The notes: generated from the sequence alone by a model not told the origin. A DNA stretch of 64,000 bases from Streptantibioticus parmotrematis (GCF_019890615.1 NZ_JAINVZ010000008.1:62001-126000); one strand, 5' to 3'; positions 27,056 through 35,927 are shown, numbered from the stretch's first letter. A program made the numbers and translations.

Positions 27056-28657
27056 ATGCTGCCTACGTTTGTGATCGGTCTGCGGGAGGGGTTGGAGGCC
27101 GCGCTGATCGTCAGCATGATCGCGGCCTTCCTCAGACGGCAGGGTCGTCGCGACATGCTCCGCTGGGTGCTGCTCGGGGTGGCCGCGGCGGTGCTGCTGT
27201 GCGTCGGCGTCGGCCTGGTCCTGGAGGCGGTCTCCTCCAACCTGCCGCAGCGGCAGCAGGAGGGCCTGGAGACCGTGATCGGCGTCCTCGCGGTCGGCAT
27301 GGTCACGTACATGGTGATCTGGATGCGCCGCCACTCGCGCGACCTCAAGGCGCAGTTGGAGGGCCTGGCCGCGGACGCGATGGACCGCGCGGCGGGCGGC
27401 GGGGCGTCGCGCGCGATGGTGCTGATGGCGTTCCTCGCGGTGCTGCGCGAGGGCTTCGAGACCGTGGTCTTCCTGCTGGCCGCGTTCAACGAGACGTCCG
27501 ACCGGGCGGGCGCCGCCGGGGGCGCGGTCGCGGGCATCCTGGTCGCGGTCGCCCTGGGCTGGGGGATCTACCGGGGCGGGGTCCGGCTGAACCTGTCGAG
27601 GTTCTTCCGCGTCACCGGGCTCGTCCTGGTGCTGGTGGCCGCGGGACTCGTGGTCAACGCCCTGCACACCGCGCACGAGGCGGGATGGCTCGACGCGGGT
27701 CAGGGCACGACCGTCGACCTGAGCGCACTGGTGAGTCCCGGCTCGGTCCAGTCGGCCCTGCTGACCGGCATGCTCGGCATCCAGCCGCACCCCGTGGTCG
27801 TCGAGGTCGTCGGATGGCTGGTCTACCTGGTGCCGGTGGGCCTGTACGTGGCGTGGCCGCCGGGGCGGGTGCCGTCCCGGCGCACGGTGGCCCGGCTCGG
27901 GGGAGCGCTGGGCGCCGTGTTCGCGGTCGGCGCGCTGGCGCTGGCCGCGGCGGCGCCTGGGCGTCCCTCCGGCGGCGCGGTCACCGGCAGCGGCGCTTCG
28001 GGCGTGCGGCTGACGGAACGCACCGCCGAGCGGATCACCGTCGTGACCCGGCCGCGCAGCCCCGCGGCGAAGCCCACGGCGGCGGGCGCACCGGTCACGA
28101 TCACCCTGCGGCGCGCGGGCACGCAGGCGCACGCGGGCGTCGAGACCGCCGTCTACCGCGCCTCCCGGCCCGGTTCGGCCACCGCGGGACGGCCCGCCAC
28201 CGTGACCTGGGAGCAGGCGGCGGCCCTCAACGGCGGGCGCCTGCCGCTCGGCGTGCGCCCCGCGAGCGGCGGCGGCCCGACGGTCTCCCTCACGTACGCG
28301 GACACCGACGACCTCACCGTGTGGATCGCACCGCGCACCGGCCGCGTCGTCGACCTGCGCTGGACCGAGACGGTGACCGGCGCCCTGACCGGCACTCAGG
28401 TGGGTACCGTCGGGCTCGACCAGCCGGTCGCCACCGCTTCCAGCGGGCTGCCCGCCGACGTCGTGGCGAGGGCCTCGGCCGCCGCGCGCCATGACGCGCA
28501 CACCTTCGATCTCCGCGCCGGTCTGCTCGCGTGGGCCGCCGGACTCGCGGTCGTGGCCGCCTTGGCGCTGGTCACCGCCGCGGTGGCCGCGTTCGGGCGG
28601 CGCAGCGATGCCGCCGCCCCCGAGGGGGCCCCGGTTCCGGAGTCCTCGACCCGGTAA
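27056..28657 (+). CDS. efeU: Ferrous iron permease EfeU (FTR1 family) with long C-terminal domain
   Basis: A 533-residue membrane permease for ferrous iron. The first REGLE motif (GLREGLEAAL) is at residues 8-12 or so and the second (LREGFETVVFLL) near residue 128, each on a transmembrane helix as in FTR1. About seven helices occupy the first 280 residues. The rest, about 230 residues with a Thr/Arg/Gly-rich extracytoplasmic part and a final helix (LLAWAAGLAVVAALALVTAA), is an extension not found in E. coli EfeU (about 275 residues). It heads the efeUOB set and carries an iron box upstream. Confidence 0.95.
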   Translation: MLPTFVIGLREGLEAALIVSMIAAFLRRQGRRDMLRWVLLGVAAAVLLCVGVGLVLEAVSSNLPQRQQEGLETVIGVLAVGMVTYMVIWMRRHSRDLKAQLEGLAADAMDRAAGGGASRAMVLMAFLAVLREGFETVVFLLAAFNETSDRAGAAGGAVAGILVAVALGWGIYRGGVRLNLSRFFRVTGLVLVLVAAGLVVNALHTAHEAGWLDAGQGTTVDLSALVSPGSVQSALLTGMLGIQPHPVVVEVVGWLVYLVPVGLYVAWPPGRVPSRRTVARLGGALGAVFAVGALALAAAAPGRPSGGAVTGSGASGVRLTERTAERITVVTRPRSPAAKPTAAGAPVTITLRRAGTQAHAGVETAVYRASRPGSATAGRPATVTWEQAAALNGGRLPLGVRPASGGGPTVSLTYADTDDLTVWIAPRTGRVVDLRWTETVTGALTGTQVGTVGLDQPVATASSGLPADVVARASAAARHDAHTFDLRAGLLAWAAGLAVVAALALVTAAVAAFGRRSDAAAPEGAPVPESSTR

Positions 28658-28658
28658 G

Positions 28659-28677
28659 TTAGCTTAGCCAAACCTAA
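28659..28677. promoter_or_regulatory. Second iron box between efeU and efeO
   Basis: TTAGCTTAGCCAAACCTAA at 28659-28677 matches the 19-bp DmdR/IdeR consensus at about 16 positions and starts right after the efeU stop, 35 bases before efeO. It implies that efeO-efeB have their own iron-regulated promoter in addition to read-through. Confidence 0.88.
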
Positions 28678-28711
28678 CCCTCACCACCCTCTTTCGTTCA
28701 CGGAGTCACCC

Positions 28712-29905
28712 ATGTCCTCTCGCCCCGGCAGACCCACCCGCCTCCTCGCCGCCGCCACCTGCCTCCTCGGCCTGGGCGGTGCCCTGACCGCCTGCGGCGG
28801 CAGCACGCACGGGCACAGCACGTCCTCGGCCAAGGCGGCCGGCGGCGACCCGCGCAAGGCCGTCGTCGACATCACCGCGGCCGACGGGTGCAGTGTGAAC
28901 ACGCGGTCCTTCCCCGCCGGGGCCCTCACGTTCAACGTCACCAACAAGGACGCCACCGCGGTCAGCGAGGTGGAACTGCAGAGCGGCGCCCGCATCGTGG
29001 GCGAGAAGGAGAACCTGCCGCCCGGCTTCTCCGGCAGCTTCTCGGTGAACGTCGACGCCGGCAGCTACACCCTGTACTGCCCGGGCGCGCAGCAGGAGAA
29101 CACGCCCCTCACGGTGACCGGCAAGTCCGCCTCCGGCGGCGACACCGCGACCGGCACCCTGCTCGCTCAGGGCACCAAGCAGTACGCCACGTACGTCACC
29201 GGCCAGGTCGGCTACCTCGTGCAGACCAGCGAGGCCCTCGACAAGGCGCTCCAGGGCACCGACCTGGCGGCAGCCCAGCAGGCCTACATGAAGGCCAGGC
29301 CGTACTACGAGAAGATCGAGCCGGTCGCCGAGTCCTTCACCGTCGGCAAGGACAACCTCGACGCCGACATCGACGCGCGCACCGGCGACGTCCCGGCGGC
29401 GCAGTGGGAAGGTTTCCACCGCATCGAGCAGGGCCTGTTCCAGGACAAGAGCCTCAAGGGCCTGACCGGTTACGGCTCGGGCCTGGTGGCGAACGTCAAG
29501 AAGCTCCAGACGCTGACGACCGGCCTGACCTACAAGCCCTTCGAACTCGCCAACGGCGCGCAGGAACTCCTCGACGAGGTGGCCAGCAGCAAGATCACCG
29601 GTGAGGAAGAGCGCTACTCGCACATCGACCTGCTCGACTTCCAGGCCAACGACGAAGGCGCGGAGCAGGCGTTCGCGTCCCTCCAGCCCGCCCTGACCAA
29701 GATCGACCCGCAGCTGACCCGCACCATCGCCACGGCCTTCGGCTCGCTGGACAAGCTGGTCGACTCCTACCGCACCGGCTCCAACGCGTCCGGTTTCCAG
29801 CTCTACACGACGCTGAACGACACCGACAAGCACAAGCTGGCCGCCGCCGTGAAGGCCGTCCAGGAGCCGCTGTCCCAGGTCGCGGGCAAGGTCGCCAACA
29901 GCTGA
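28712..29905 (+). CDS. efeO: EfeO iron-binding lipoprotein (cupredoxin + M75 imelysin)
   Basis: A 397-residue extracytoplasmic lipoprotein with lipobox LTAC at Cys28. An N-terminal cupredoxin-like domain (about 45-140, VDITAADGCSVNTRSFPAG to YTLYCPGAQQEN) is followed by an M75 peptidase-like domain with the metal motif HRIE (in WEGFHRIEQGLF) and YSHIDLLDFQANDEGAEQAF (shown as YSHIDLLDFQAN). EfeO presents iron to EfeU after oxidation or haem handling by EfeB. Neighbours confirm the role. Confidence 0.95.
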   Translation: MSSRPGRPTRLLAAATCLLGLGGALTACGGSTHGHSTSSAKAAGGDPRKAVVDITAADGCSVNTRSFPAGALTFNVTNKDATAVSEVELQSGARIVGEKENLPPGFSGSFSVNVDAGSYTLYCPGAQQENTPLTVTGKSASGGDTATGTLLAQGTKQYATYVTGQVGYLVQTSEALDKALQGTDLAAAQQAYMKARPYYEKIEPVAESFTVGKDNLDADIDARTGDVPAAQWEGFHRIEQGLFQDKSLKGLTGYGSGLVANVKKLQTLTTGLTYKPFELANGAQELLDEVASSKITGEEERYSHIDLLDFQANDEGAEQAFASLQPALTKIDPQLTRTIATAFGSLDKLVDSYRTGSNASGFQLYTTLNDTDKHKLAAAVKAVQEPLSQVAGKVANS

Positions 29906-30042
29906 CGACCGCGGTGCGGGCGCGCCACCCCTGAGGCGCACGACACCACCAGCACGCCACGCCACGAGCCATCCCACGCCCTGCCCGGACCGCGCGCCGC
30001 GATCCGGGCAGGGCGCCGAGCCCGCAGACGGAAACCACGAAC

Positions 30043-31299
30043 ATGAGTAGCAAGTCAGTGCCGAGCAGACGCAACCTGCTGGGCGCCGCCCTGGGCGCGG
30101 CGGCCGCCGGTGCCGCAGGCTACGCGGTGGCGCACGAGACCGGCCACGCGGGCGGTTCGCCGGCCGCCGCGCGGACGCAGGAACCCGTCCCCTTCTACGG
30201 CGCCCGGCAGGCCGGCATCGCCACCCCCGCCCAGGACCGGCTGGCCTTCGCCGCGTTCGACATCACCGCCACCGATGCCGAGTCCGTGCAGGTCATGCTC
30301 GGCACCTGGGCGGCCGCGGCGGCCCAGATGACCCGGGGCCTGCCGGTCGGCGCCGACGACCGCAACACCCAGTCGCCACCGGTGGACACCGGGGAGGCGG
30401 AAGGCCTCGGCCCGGCGCGGCTCACCGTCACCGTGGGATTCGGACCCACGTTCTTCGACGAGCGCTTCGGCCTGTCGCACCACCGGCCCGCCGCCCTCGC
30501 CGACCTTCCCACGCTCCCCGGCGACGGCTCGCTCCAACCGGAACGCAGCGGTGGCGACCTGTGCGTGCAGGCCTGCGCGGACGATCCCACGGTGGCGTTC
30601 CACGTCATCCGCAACTTCGCCCGGCTGGCCCGTGGCACCGCGGTCATCAGGTGGTCGCAGCTCGGCTTCGGCCGTACCTCCTCGACGTCCCAGGCCCAGC
30701 AGACCGAGCGCAACCTCATGGGATTCAAGGACGGCACACGCAACATCAAGTCCGAGAGCGGCACGGACATGGCGGACTACGTGTGGGTCGGCAAGGAGAC
30801 CGACCAGTCGTGGATGCGCGACGGCAGCTACCTCGTGGCCCGGCGTATCCGGATGCTCATCGAGTCCTGGGACACCGACAGCCTCGCCGACCAGCAGAAC
30901 GTCTTCGGCCGATTCCGCACCAGCGGCGCACCCCTGACGGGACACGGCGAGTTCGACACACCGGACCTGAACGCCAAGGGCCGCGACGGGCAGCCCGTCA
31001 TCCCCGCCGGAGCCCACATCCGGCTGGCGAGCCCGTCGAGCAACAACGGCCAGAAGATCCTGCGGCGCGGCTACTCCTACACCGACGGCATCGACGCCAC
31101 CACGGGCCTGCTGGACGCCGGGCTGTTCTTCCTCGCGTACCAGAAGGACCCCCGCAAGCAGTTCGTGCCGATCCAGACCCGACTGGGCCGGCAGGACAAC
31201 CTCAACGAGTACATCCGGCACACCGGCAGCGCGCTGTTCGCCGTCCCGCCCGGTCTGAAGGGCGCGGGGGACTGGTGGGGCAAGTCGCTGTTCGCGTGA
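30043..31299 (+). CDS. efeB: EfeB, Tat-exported DyP-type peroxidase / deferrochelatase
   Basis: A 418-residue haem peroxidase exported folded by Tat: SRRNLLGAALG at residues 8-18 is a twin-arginine signal, followed by an alanine-rich hydrophobic core. The DyP catalytic GxxDG is GFKDGTRN, and AHIRLASP contains the proximal haem histidine region. EfeB oxidises ferrous iron or releases iron from haem at low pH. Its stop codon overlaps the downstream terminator stem. Confidence 0.95.
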   Translation: MSSKSVPSRRNLLGAALGAAAAGAAGYAVAHETGHAGGSPAAARTQEPVPFYGARQAGIATPAQDRLAFAAFDITATDAESVQVMLGTWAAAAAQMTRGLPVGADDRNTQSPPVDTGEAEGLGPARLTVTVGFGPTFFDERFGLSHHRPAALADLPTLPGDGSLQPERSGGDLCVQACADDPTVAFHVIRNFARLARGTAVIRWSQLGFGRTSSTSQAQQTERNLMGFKDGTRNIKSESGTDMADYVWVGKETDQSWMRDGSYLVARRIRMLIESWDTDSLADQQNVFGRFRTSGAPLTGHGEFDTPDLNAKGRDGQPVIPAGAHIRLASPSSNNGQKILRRGYSYTDGIDATTGLLDAGLFFLAYQKDPRKQFVPIQTRLGRQDNLNEYIRHTGSALFAVPPGLKGAGDWWGKSLFA

Positions 31300-31336
31300 A
31301 CGCCGGCACCGGGCACCGGGCACCGGCGTTCACGCG
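31293..31336. terminator. Terminator hairpin after efeB
   Basis: CGCGTGAACGCCGG at 31293-31306 pairs perfectly with CCGGCGTTCACGCG at 31323-31336, a 14-bp stem with a 16-base loop made of CACCGGG repeats. The stem's first arm includes the efeB stop codon. It separates efeUOB from the convergent DUF1152 gene and probably works in both directions. Confidence 0.82.
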
Positions 31337-31367
31337 GGTCCGGCGCCTCACACCCGGGCTCGCTGCC

Positions 31368-32513
31368 TCACCCCCGGGCCGCGCCTGTGGGAAGGCGCAG
31401 CAGCGGCGCGGCGTGCAGGTCCGGGCGGACGCGGGTCAGCCGGGACCTGAACTCGACCGCGTCCCGGCCGCGCAGGCCCAGGCCCTCGGCGGCGCAGCGG
31501 AACGTGGCGTAGCGGGCGGTGGGATGCCGTGCGGTGACGCCCGCCGCCCACGCGTCCAGCGCCGCCAGCGCGCCGCGCACCCCGCCCCCGGGCGCGCCGT
31601 CGCCGACTCCGCTCCTCAGCTCCGCCGCCCGATCCCTTTCGCGTTGCACTTCGTCGAACCCGCAGACCCGCAGGGCGACGTGCTCGGCGTCGCGCAACGT
31701 CGGGCACTGCCGCGCGTACAGGGCGTGCGCGAGGCGGTTGAGGCTCAGCACGGTGGCGAGCGGAAGGCGGAAGACCGCGGCGCTCGTCCGGGTCAGCGGC
31801 ACCGGGCGGCTGGTGTCGCGCACGAGGCAGCCCCCGCGCAGACCACCGGCCGCCGCCGCGAGCAACGCGCTGGCCTCGGAAGGATGCCAGTCGAAGACCC
31901 CGGACACCGCACGGCAGTGCTCCGCCGTGAGCGTGAACGTGTCGTCGCCCAGTCGCGGTGACAGCACTTCCTCGGGGATCTCGCCGTCCAGACCGGGTCC
32001 GGCCACGTGGACTCGCGTGGCGACGCCCGCGGTGGCGCAGGCGGCGACCACCAGGGCGTCCGGCAACGGACTGAGCAACGTGGGCTCGTCCCCCCGGGCG
32101 AGGACGTCACCGCCCACGTCCACGACGTCCACCCGCCCGGCGCCGTGGTGCTCCACGACCTCCTGGATCTGCCGGGCCAGCCCGGGCACGCCGCCGTACG
32201 GGTCCAACAGCCCGATGTCCGAAGCGAGTTCGGCGGACAGACGCGGAAGCGTCGATCCGGCGGGTGCGACGGGGCGGGTGTCCGGCGTGAACAACGGGAC
32301 GTGCGGCGTGAGGTGGCGCAGCCCGGTGAAGTCGGCGGCTGCGCGCGGACCCGGTACGGGGTCCACCACCAGGCGTTCCCACGAGTAGCTCAGCATCACG
32401 ACCGGCCGGTCCGGGTACAGGGCGTGCGCGACGACGGCCGTGCCGATGGGGTCACCACCGCCACCGGCCGCTATCACGACGCGCTTGCCGGGGTGCCGCA
32501 GGGATCCGGTCAC
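31368..32513 (-). CDS. DUF1152 family protein in the candidate biosynthetic cluster
   Basis: A 381-residue cytoplasmic protein with the DUF1152 opening VVIAAGGGGDPIGTAVVAHA, a Rossmann-like glycine-rich nucleotide-type loop, then VVMLSYSWERLVVDPVPGPR and the acidic strand VDVVDVGGDVLARGDEPTLL (split: VDVVDVGGDVLA, RGDEPTLLSPLPDA) typical of the family. No biochemical role is established. It starts with GTG 28 bases after the radical SAM gene's stop, so the two form one minus-strand operon. It probably has a nucleotide- or cofactor-linked role in the same pathway; I cannot name the reaction. Confidence 0.75.
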   Translation of the reverse strand: MTGSLRHPGKRVVIAAGGGGDPIGTAVVAHALYPDRPVVMLSYSWERLVVDPVPGPRAAADFTGLRHLTPHVPLFTPDTRPVAPAGSTLPRLSAELASDIGLLDPYGGVPGLARQIQEVVEHHGAGRVDVVDVGGDVLARGDEPTLLSPLPDALVVAACATAGVATRVHVAGPGLDGEIPEEVLSPRLGDDTFTLTAEHCRAVSGVFDWHPSEASALLAAAAGGLRGGCLVRDTSRPVPLTRTSAAVFRLPLATVLSLNRLAHALYARQCPTLRDAEHVALRVCGFDEVQRERDRAAELRSGVGDGAPGGGVRGALAALDAWAAGVTARHPTARYATFRCAAEGLGLRGRDAVEFRSRLTRVRPDLHAAPLLRLPTGAARG

Positions 32514-32541
32514 GAGGCGTCCCGTTCCCCGGCGGAGCGGT

Positions 32542-33975
32542 TCAGCGCTCGGCCTTCGCGGTCAGGCCGGAGATGCGCACCGGCTCGCCGATCGCCTTGC
32601 GGGCCCGGGCGTTGCCGTGGTGCAACCCCTCGTAGTACGCACGGTCCCGCTCGATCACCTCCGGCGAGAACAGCATCCAGGACAGGATGTCCCGGTATTT
32701 GAAGCCGTCCGGGGTCAGCTGGACGCGGTCGGTGGGAAGCCTGCGCAGCAGCCCCAGTTCCTCGGCCGCGCCGAGCACCGGCTCGAAGAGGTGGGCGGAC
32801 TCCCGGTACCCGAACCGGTCCAGCTCGCGCAGGTCCAGGTCGAACAGGTCGAGCACCAGGCGCTTGCGCATGCGTTCCTCGTCCGTGAGCACGAAACCGG
32901 TGCGCGGGGTCAGTGTGTGCTCGCGCGCCGACCTGATGTACTCGCCCACCTCGGCCATGCTCGGCTTGACCGCGCCGACCATGTAGTCGACGGTGCTGCT
33001 GTAGCTGCGCGCCCCCGCGCCGAGGCCCAGCAGCGGGACGCCGTGGAACGTCAGCACCTTCTGCTGGTAGCCGCCGCGTCCCAGCCGCTTGTAGCGGACG
33101 TTGGACTCCTGGACGTAACCCGCCTGCTTGAAGCGCTCGTTGGCGTAGTCGTAGCGCTCGTAGAGCCCCGGATCCCACATGTACTGGTACTTGCCGGTCC
33201 TGGAGAACCAGGCGTCGGGGCGGACCGTCAGGAAGTAGGTGCTGATGGTCTCCGGTGCCAGCAGGGCGAGTTCGTCCACCGAGTGCCGCCAGCTCGCGTC
33301 GGTCTGGCCGGCGAATCCCATGATGAGGTCGGTGGACAGGTTCGGCAGTTCCAGGTCGCGGACGATGGCGACGGCCTCACGGATCACCCGCTCGTTGGCC
33401 TGCCCCCGCCCGGCGGCGCGGATCTCCTGCGGCACGAGCGACTGGATGCCGATGTTCGCCCGGGTCAGGCCCATCGCGATGAGCCCGCGCAGGGTCGCCG
33501 GCTCGTTGACGATGGAGTCCGGGGTCGCCTCGATGGCGACCTCCTCCACCGTGCTGCGCCAGTTGGGGTAGACCTCGTCGAGGGTGGCGAAGAGCTGCTC
33601 GAAGTGGCGTGGGCCCAGCAGGCTCGGGGTGCCGCCCCCGATGTAGACGGTCCGCAGCCGCCGGCTCTGGATGACCTCGGTGTGATCGCGGATCTGCGTG
33701 CACAGCGCGTCCATGTACGCGTCGTACACGTCGGCGTCCTCGGAGATGACGGTGTAGAGGTTGCAGAACCCGCATTTGTAGCGACAGAAGGGGACGTGCA
33801 GATAGAGGTTGAGCTCGGGGACCGTGTGGTGCGTTAAGTCGCGCGCCCAGATGTCGTCGGCACGCAGCGAATCGGGCAACGGCCGGTAGGCCGAGCGGGA
33901 GGGATAGGCGTAGTTGAACGGTGGAATGACCCCCTCCGCCAGATAACCGGCGAGTTCGTCCCTGACGTTGTTCAC
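32542..33975 (-). CDS. HemN-like radical SAM enzyme with a TTA codon
   Basis: A 477-residue radical SAM protein of the coproporphyrinogen-oxidase-like (HemN/HutW) class. The 4Fe-4S cysteines are in HVPFCRYKCGFC (CxxxCxxC, about residues 61-68), YIGGGTPSLL is the SAM-binding GGE-equivalent, and a HemN-type C-terminal block (YRDILSWMLFSPEV) is present. Start GTG at 33975 has AAGGAGG 6 bases upstream. Leu47 is encoded by the rare TTA (33837-33835), so translation should depend on bldA tRNA. Housekeeping haem synthesis seems unlikely given the neighbours (ATP-grasp, MFS, acyltransferase); HemN-like enzymes of secondary metabolism do methylation or cyclopropanation, but the reaction here is open. 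Confidence 0.88.
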   Translation of the reverse strand: MNNVRDELAGYLAEGVIPPFNYAYPSRSAYRPLPDSLRADDIWARDLTHHTVPELNLYLHVPFCRYKCGFCNLYTVISEDADVYDAYMDALCTQIRDHTEVIQSRRLRTVYIGGGTPSLLGPRHFEQLFATLDEVYPNWRSTVEEVAIEATPDSIVNEPATLRGLIAMGLTRANIGIQSLVPQEIRAAGRGQANERVIREAVAIVRDLELPNLSTDLIMGFAGQTDASWRHSVDELALLAPETISTYFLTVRPDAWFSRTGKYQYMWDPGLYERYDYANERFKQAGYVQESNVRYKRLGRGGYQQKVLTFHGVPLLGLGAGARSYSSTVDYMVGAVKPSMAEVGEYIRSAREHTLTPRTGFVLTDEERMRKRLVLDLFDLDLRELDRFGYRESAHLFEPVLGAAEELGLLRRLPTDRVQLTPDGFKYRDILSWMLFSPEVIERDRAYYEGLHHGNARARKAIGEPVRISGLTAKAER

Positions 33976-34105
33976 AGGTGCCCTCCTTGTTTTCTCCGTG
34001 CTTTTCGTGGTGCGCGGCCTCAACGGAATGGCCGGGGCGGGGTGCGGGAGCGGCTCGATGGTGTCGCCGTGTCGTGCGAAAGAGCGGAGCGCGCCGGGGT
34101 GATGG

Positions 34106-34183
34106 GCGGGAAACCGCTCTCCGACGGGCGAGCGGGAAACCGCTCTCCGACGGGCGAGCGGGAAACCGCTCTCCGACGGGCGG
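34106..34183. repeat. Three tandem 26-bp units forming GAAA-loop hairpins
   Basis: Units at 34106-34131, 34132-34157 and 34158-34183 are identical except the last base of the third. Spanning the joints, GAGCGG-GAAA-CCGCTC forms a perfect 6-bp stem with a GNRA (GAAA) tetraloop in plus-strand RNA; the first copy keeps only the inner 4 bp. Two full hairpins and one partial are spaced 26 bases apart. Because 26 is not a multiple of three the unit is not coding. Possible roles: RNA protein-binding array, attenuator, or DNA operator array. Confidence 0.85.
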
Positions 34184-34532
34184 AACACAGGCCGTTCGCG
34201 CACGGTGGGGCGCGGGAAGCCGCCGGGGGCGAGGCGCGCGGACGGGTGTCGCGCCCGGGCCGAGAACCTCGGCGGCAGAAGCCCGAAAAGGCCCCGGGCG
34301 GCTGCCTCGACAAGTAAATACACGTCAGGTGACGTGCCGACAGGCCCGGATGCTACGAGTCGTCACATTGCCTCGCACATCCCGCTCGTGTCTTCCTACG
34401 AACCTCGTCCTCGATGCCGGTTCGGGGGATCGGCCGTGCCACACTGCGAAACCGGCGCTGAACGCGGAAGGCTTCCGCCGCGCCGATCCGTGAGGTCTCC
34501 GCATCGCGGAAAACCCGAGGTCTGATCGGGTG

Positions 34533-34559
34533 GGTGAATTGCGCGGAACCGCAATCACC
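34533..34559. promoter_or_regulatory. Operator-like palindrome before the ATP-grasp/MFS operon
   Basis: ATTGCG at 34538-34543 and CGCAAT at 34550-34555 form perfect arms around CGGAAC; allowing one extra A the match extends to GGTG...CACC, giving 10-bp arms. It lies about 75 bases before the chosen MFS start. Its presence argues that a longer reading of the MFS gene from 34530 is not the real start. No regulator gene is inside the cluster. Confidence 0.5.
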
Positions 34560-34631
34560 AGGAATTTCACGTCAGTTGGAACCGGTGGCCGAAGAGCGCG
34601 CCACCATGGACACGGGGGCGGTGAGAACGCT

Positions 34632-35927
34632 GTGACCGGACGAGCCGGTGTGCGCGAGCCTGTGGGATTACGGGCCGTACTGGACGTGACCGGGCCCTGG
34701 CTGCCGCTGATCTCGTTCCTGGCCCGGCTGCCGGCCGGACTGTGCCCCACCGGGACCCTGGTGATGGTGACCTCGCTGGGCGGCATTCGCCGGGCGGGCC
34801 TGGTGGCCGGATGCCTGTGGGCCGGTCAGGCGGCCGGTGGACCGTTCATCGGCCGTCTCGCGGACCGCCGCGGACAGCGCCCGGTCCTCCTCACCGCTTC
34901 CCTGCTCAACGCGACGGCCACCGCCGCGCTGGTCGCGTCCGCGCTCGGCTCCCGGCCGACGGCGGTCCAGGCCGTGTGCGCGACGGTGGCGGGCCTGACC
35001 GTGCCGCAGGTCGGTCCGCTCTCGCGCAGCCGCTGGGTCGGGCTGGTGCGAGGACGCCCCGACGCACCGGCGCTCGCGGCCCGGGCGGTGTCACTGGACA
35101 CCACGCTCGACGAAGTCGGATTCATGGTCGGCCCGGCCCTGGTGGGCGTGCTGGCGCTGCTCGTCGGCCCGGCGGCGGGTGTCGGCTGCGCCGCCGTGCT
35201 CATGCTGGTGTTCGGCACGGCCTTCGCTCTGCACCCGACCGCCCCGCCCGGCGCACCGGCGGCGCCGGACCGCACCGAGCCGTTGCTGTCCCCTTCGCTC
35301 ATCGCGCTGTGCGGCATCGCCGTGTCGCAGGGCTGCCTGTGGGGTGCCACCAACGCCGGGATCAACGCGCTGGCCCACGGCCCGGGGGAGCAGGGGGTCG
35401 CCGGGCTGGTGTGGAGCGCGATGGCGGTCACCAGCACCCTGGCGGGCCTGGCGGTGACGGTACGGTCCCGGGGCCCGGCGACAGCACGGCAGTTGCGGAC
35501 CGCGGTGGCCTGCGAGGCGGTGCTGACGTGCTCTCTGCTGTGGGTGCGCGGATTCGCCGGGGCCACCGCCGCCGTGGCCGCGATCGGATGCGCCGTGGCC
35601 CCGCTGCTCATCGCGGTCTTCGGGCTCGCCGCGCGGACCGCCCCGGCCGCCCGGATGGGCGAGGCGATGACCCTGCTGGGCAGCGGGCTGATCGCGGGGC
35701 AGGGGATGGCCGCGATGGCGGCGGGCCAGGTGGCGTCCGCCCACGGTCCCGGCTGGGCCTTCGGCCTGGCCTGCGCCGCCGGAGCGTGCGCGTCCGCCGC
35801 GGCCTTCGGCTTCGTGCGGACCGGTGTGCGGCGGCCGGTGGCCGTCGACCCCACGACGACCGGTCCCACGACCACCGACCCCTTGATCCCACCGCAACGG
35901 GCCGCTCCGTCCGAAGGAGGAACATGA
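34632..35927 (+). CDS. MFS transporter, first of the cluster (TTA codon)
   Basis: A membrane transporter of about 431 residues with 12 predicted helices (LISFLARLPAGLCPTGTLVM, MVGPALVGVLALLVGPAAGV and others) and an MFS loop motif GRLADRRGQRP. It resembles sugar- or drug-exporter-like MFS proteins. The start is uncertain: GTG at 34632 is chosen with GGCGGTGAGAACGC upstream; GTG 34650 is an alternative. Codon 13, TTA at 34668-34670, lies after either start, so bldA control is likely. It overlaps the ATP-grasp gene by ATGA. Probable exporter of the cluster product or importer of a precursor. Confidence 0.85.
   Translation: MTGRAGVREPVGLRAVLDVTGPWLPLISFLARLPAGLCPTGTLVMVTSLGGIRRAGLVAGCLWAGQAAGGPFIGRLADRRGQRPVLLTASLLNATATAALVASALGSRPTAVQAVCATVAGLTVPQVGPLSRSRWVGLVRGRPDAPALAARAVSLDTTLDEVGFMVGPALVGVLALLVGPAAGVGCAAVLMLVFGTAFALHPTAPPGAPAAPDRTEPLLSPSLIALCGIAVSQGCLWGATNAGINALAHGPGEQGVAGLVWSAMAVTSTLAGLAVTVRSRGPATARQLRTAVACEAVLTCSLLWVRGFAGATAAVAAIGCAVAPLLIAVFGLAARTAPAARMGEAMTLLGSGLIAGQGMAAMAAGQVASAHGPGWAFGLACAAGACASAAAFGFVRTGVRRPVAVDPTTTGPTTTDPLIPPQRAAPSEGGT

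Larger units (their letters stand above)
33976..34631. other. Long divergent control region of the candidate cluster
   Basis: 656 bases separate the divergent radical SAM and MFS genes and contain no supported protein gene. It holds the ribosome site of the minus-strand operon (33982-33988), a triple 26-bp repeat at 34106-34183, and an operator-like palindrome at 34533-34559. Composition is somewhat lower in GC around 34310-34580 than in flanking genes. Open frames that run through the repeat have no ribosome site and read as arginine-rich shadows. Confidence 0.6.

Noticed and set aside
34042-34317. Open frame across the 26-bp repeats that could be a ribosomal precursor peptide for the ATP-grasp enzymes
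   Set aside because: The 26-bp unit is not a multiple of three so the peptide repeats do not recur in frame, there is no ribosome site, and the reading is arginine-rich like an antisense shadow. A graspetide-type core is not visible.
33976-34323. Upstream extension of the radical SAM gene beyond 33975
   Set aside because: The extension runs through the tandem repeat with no family similarity, whereas GTG 33975 has an ideal AAGGAGG site.
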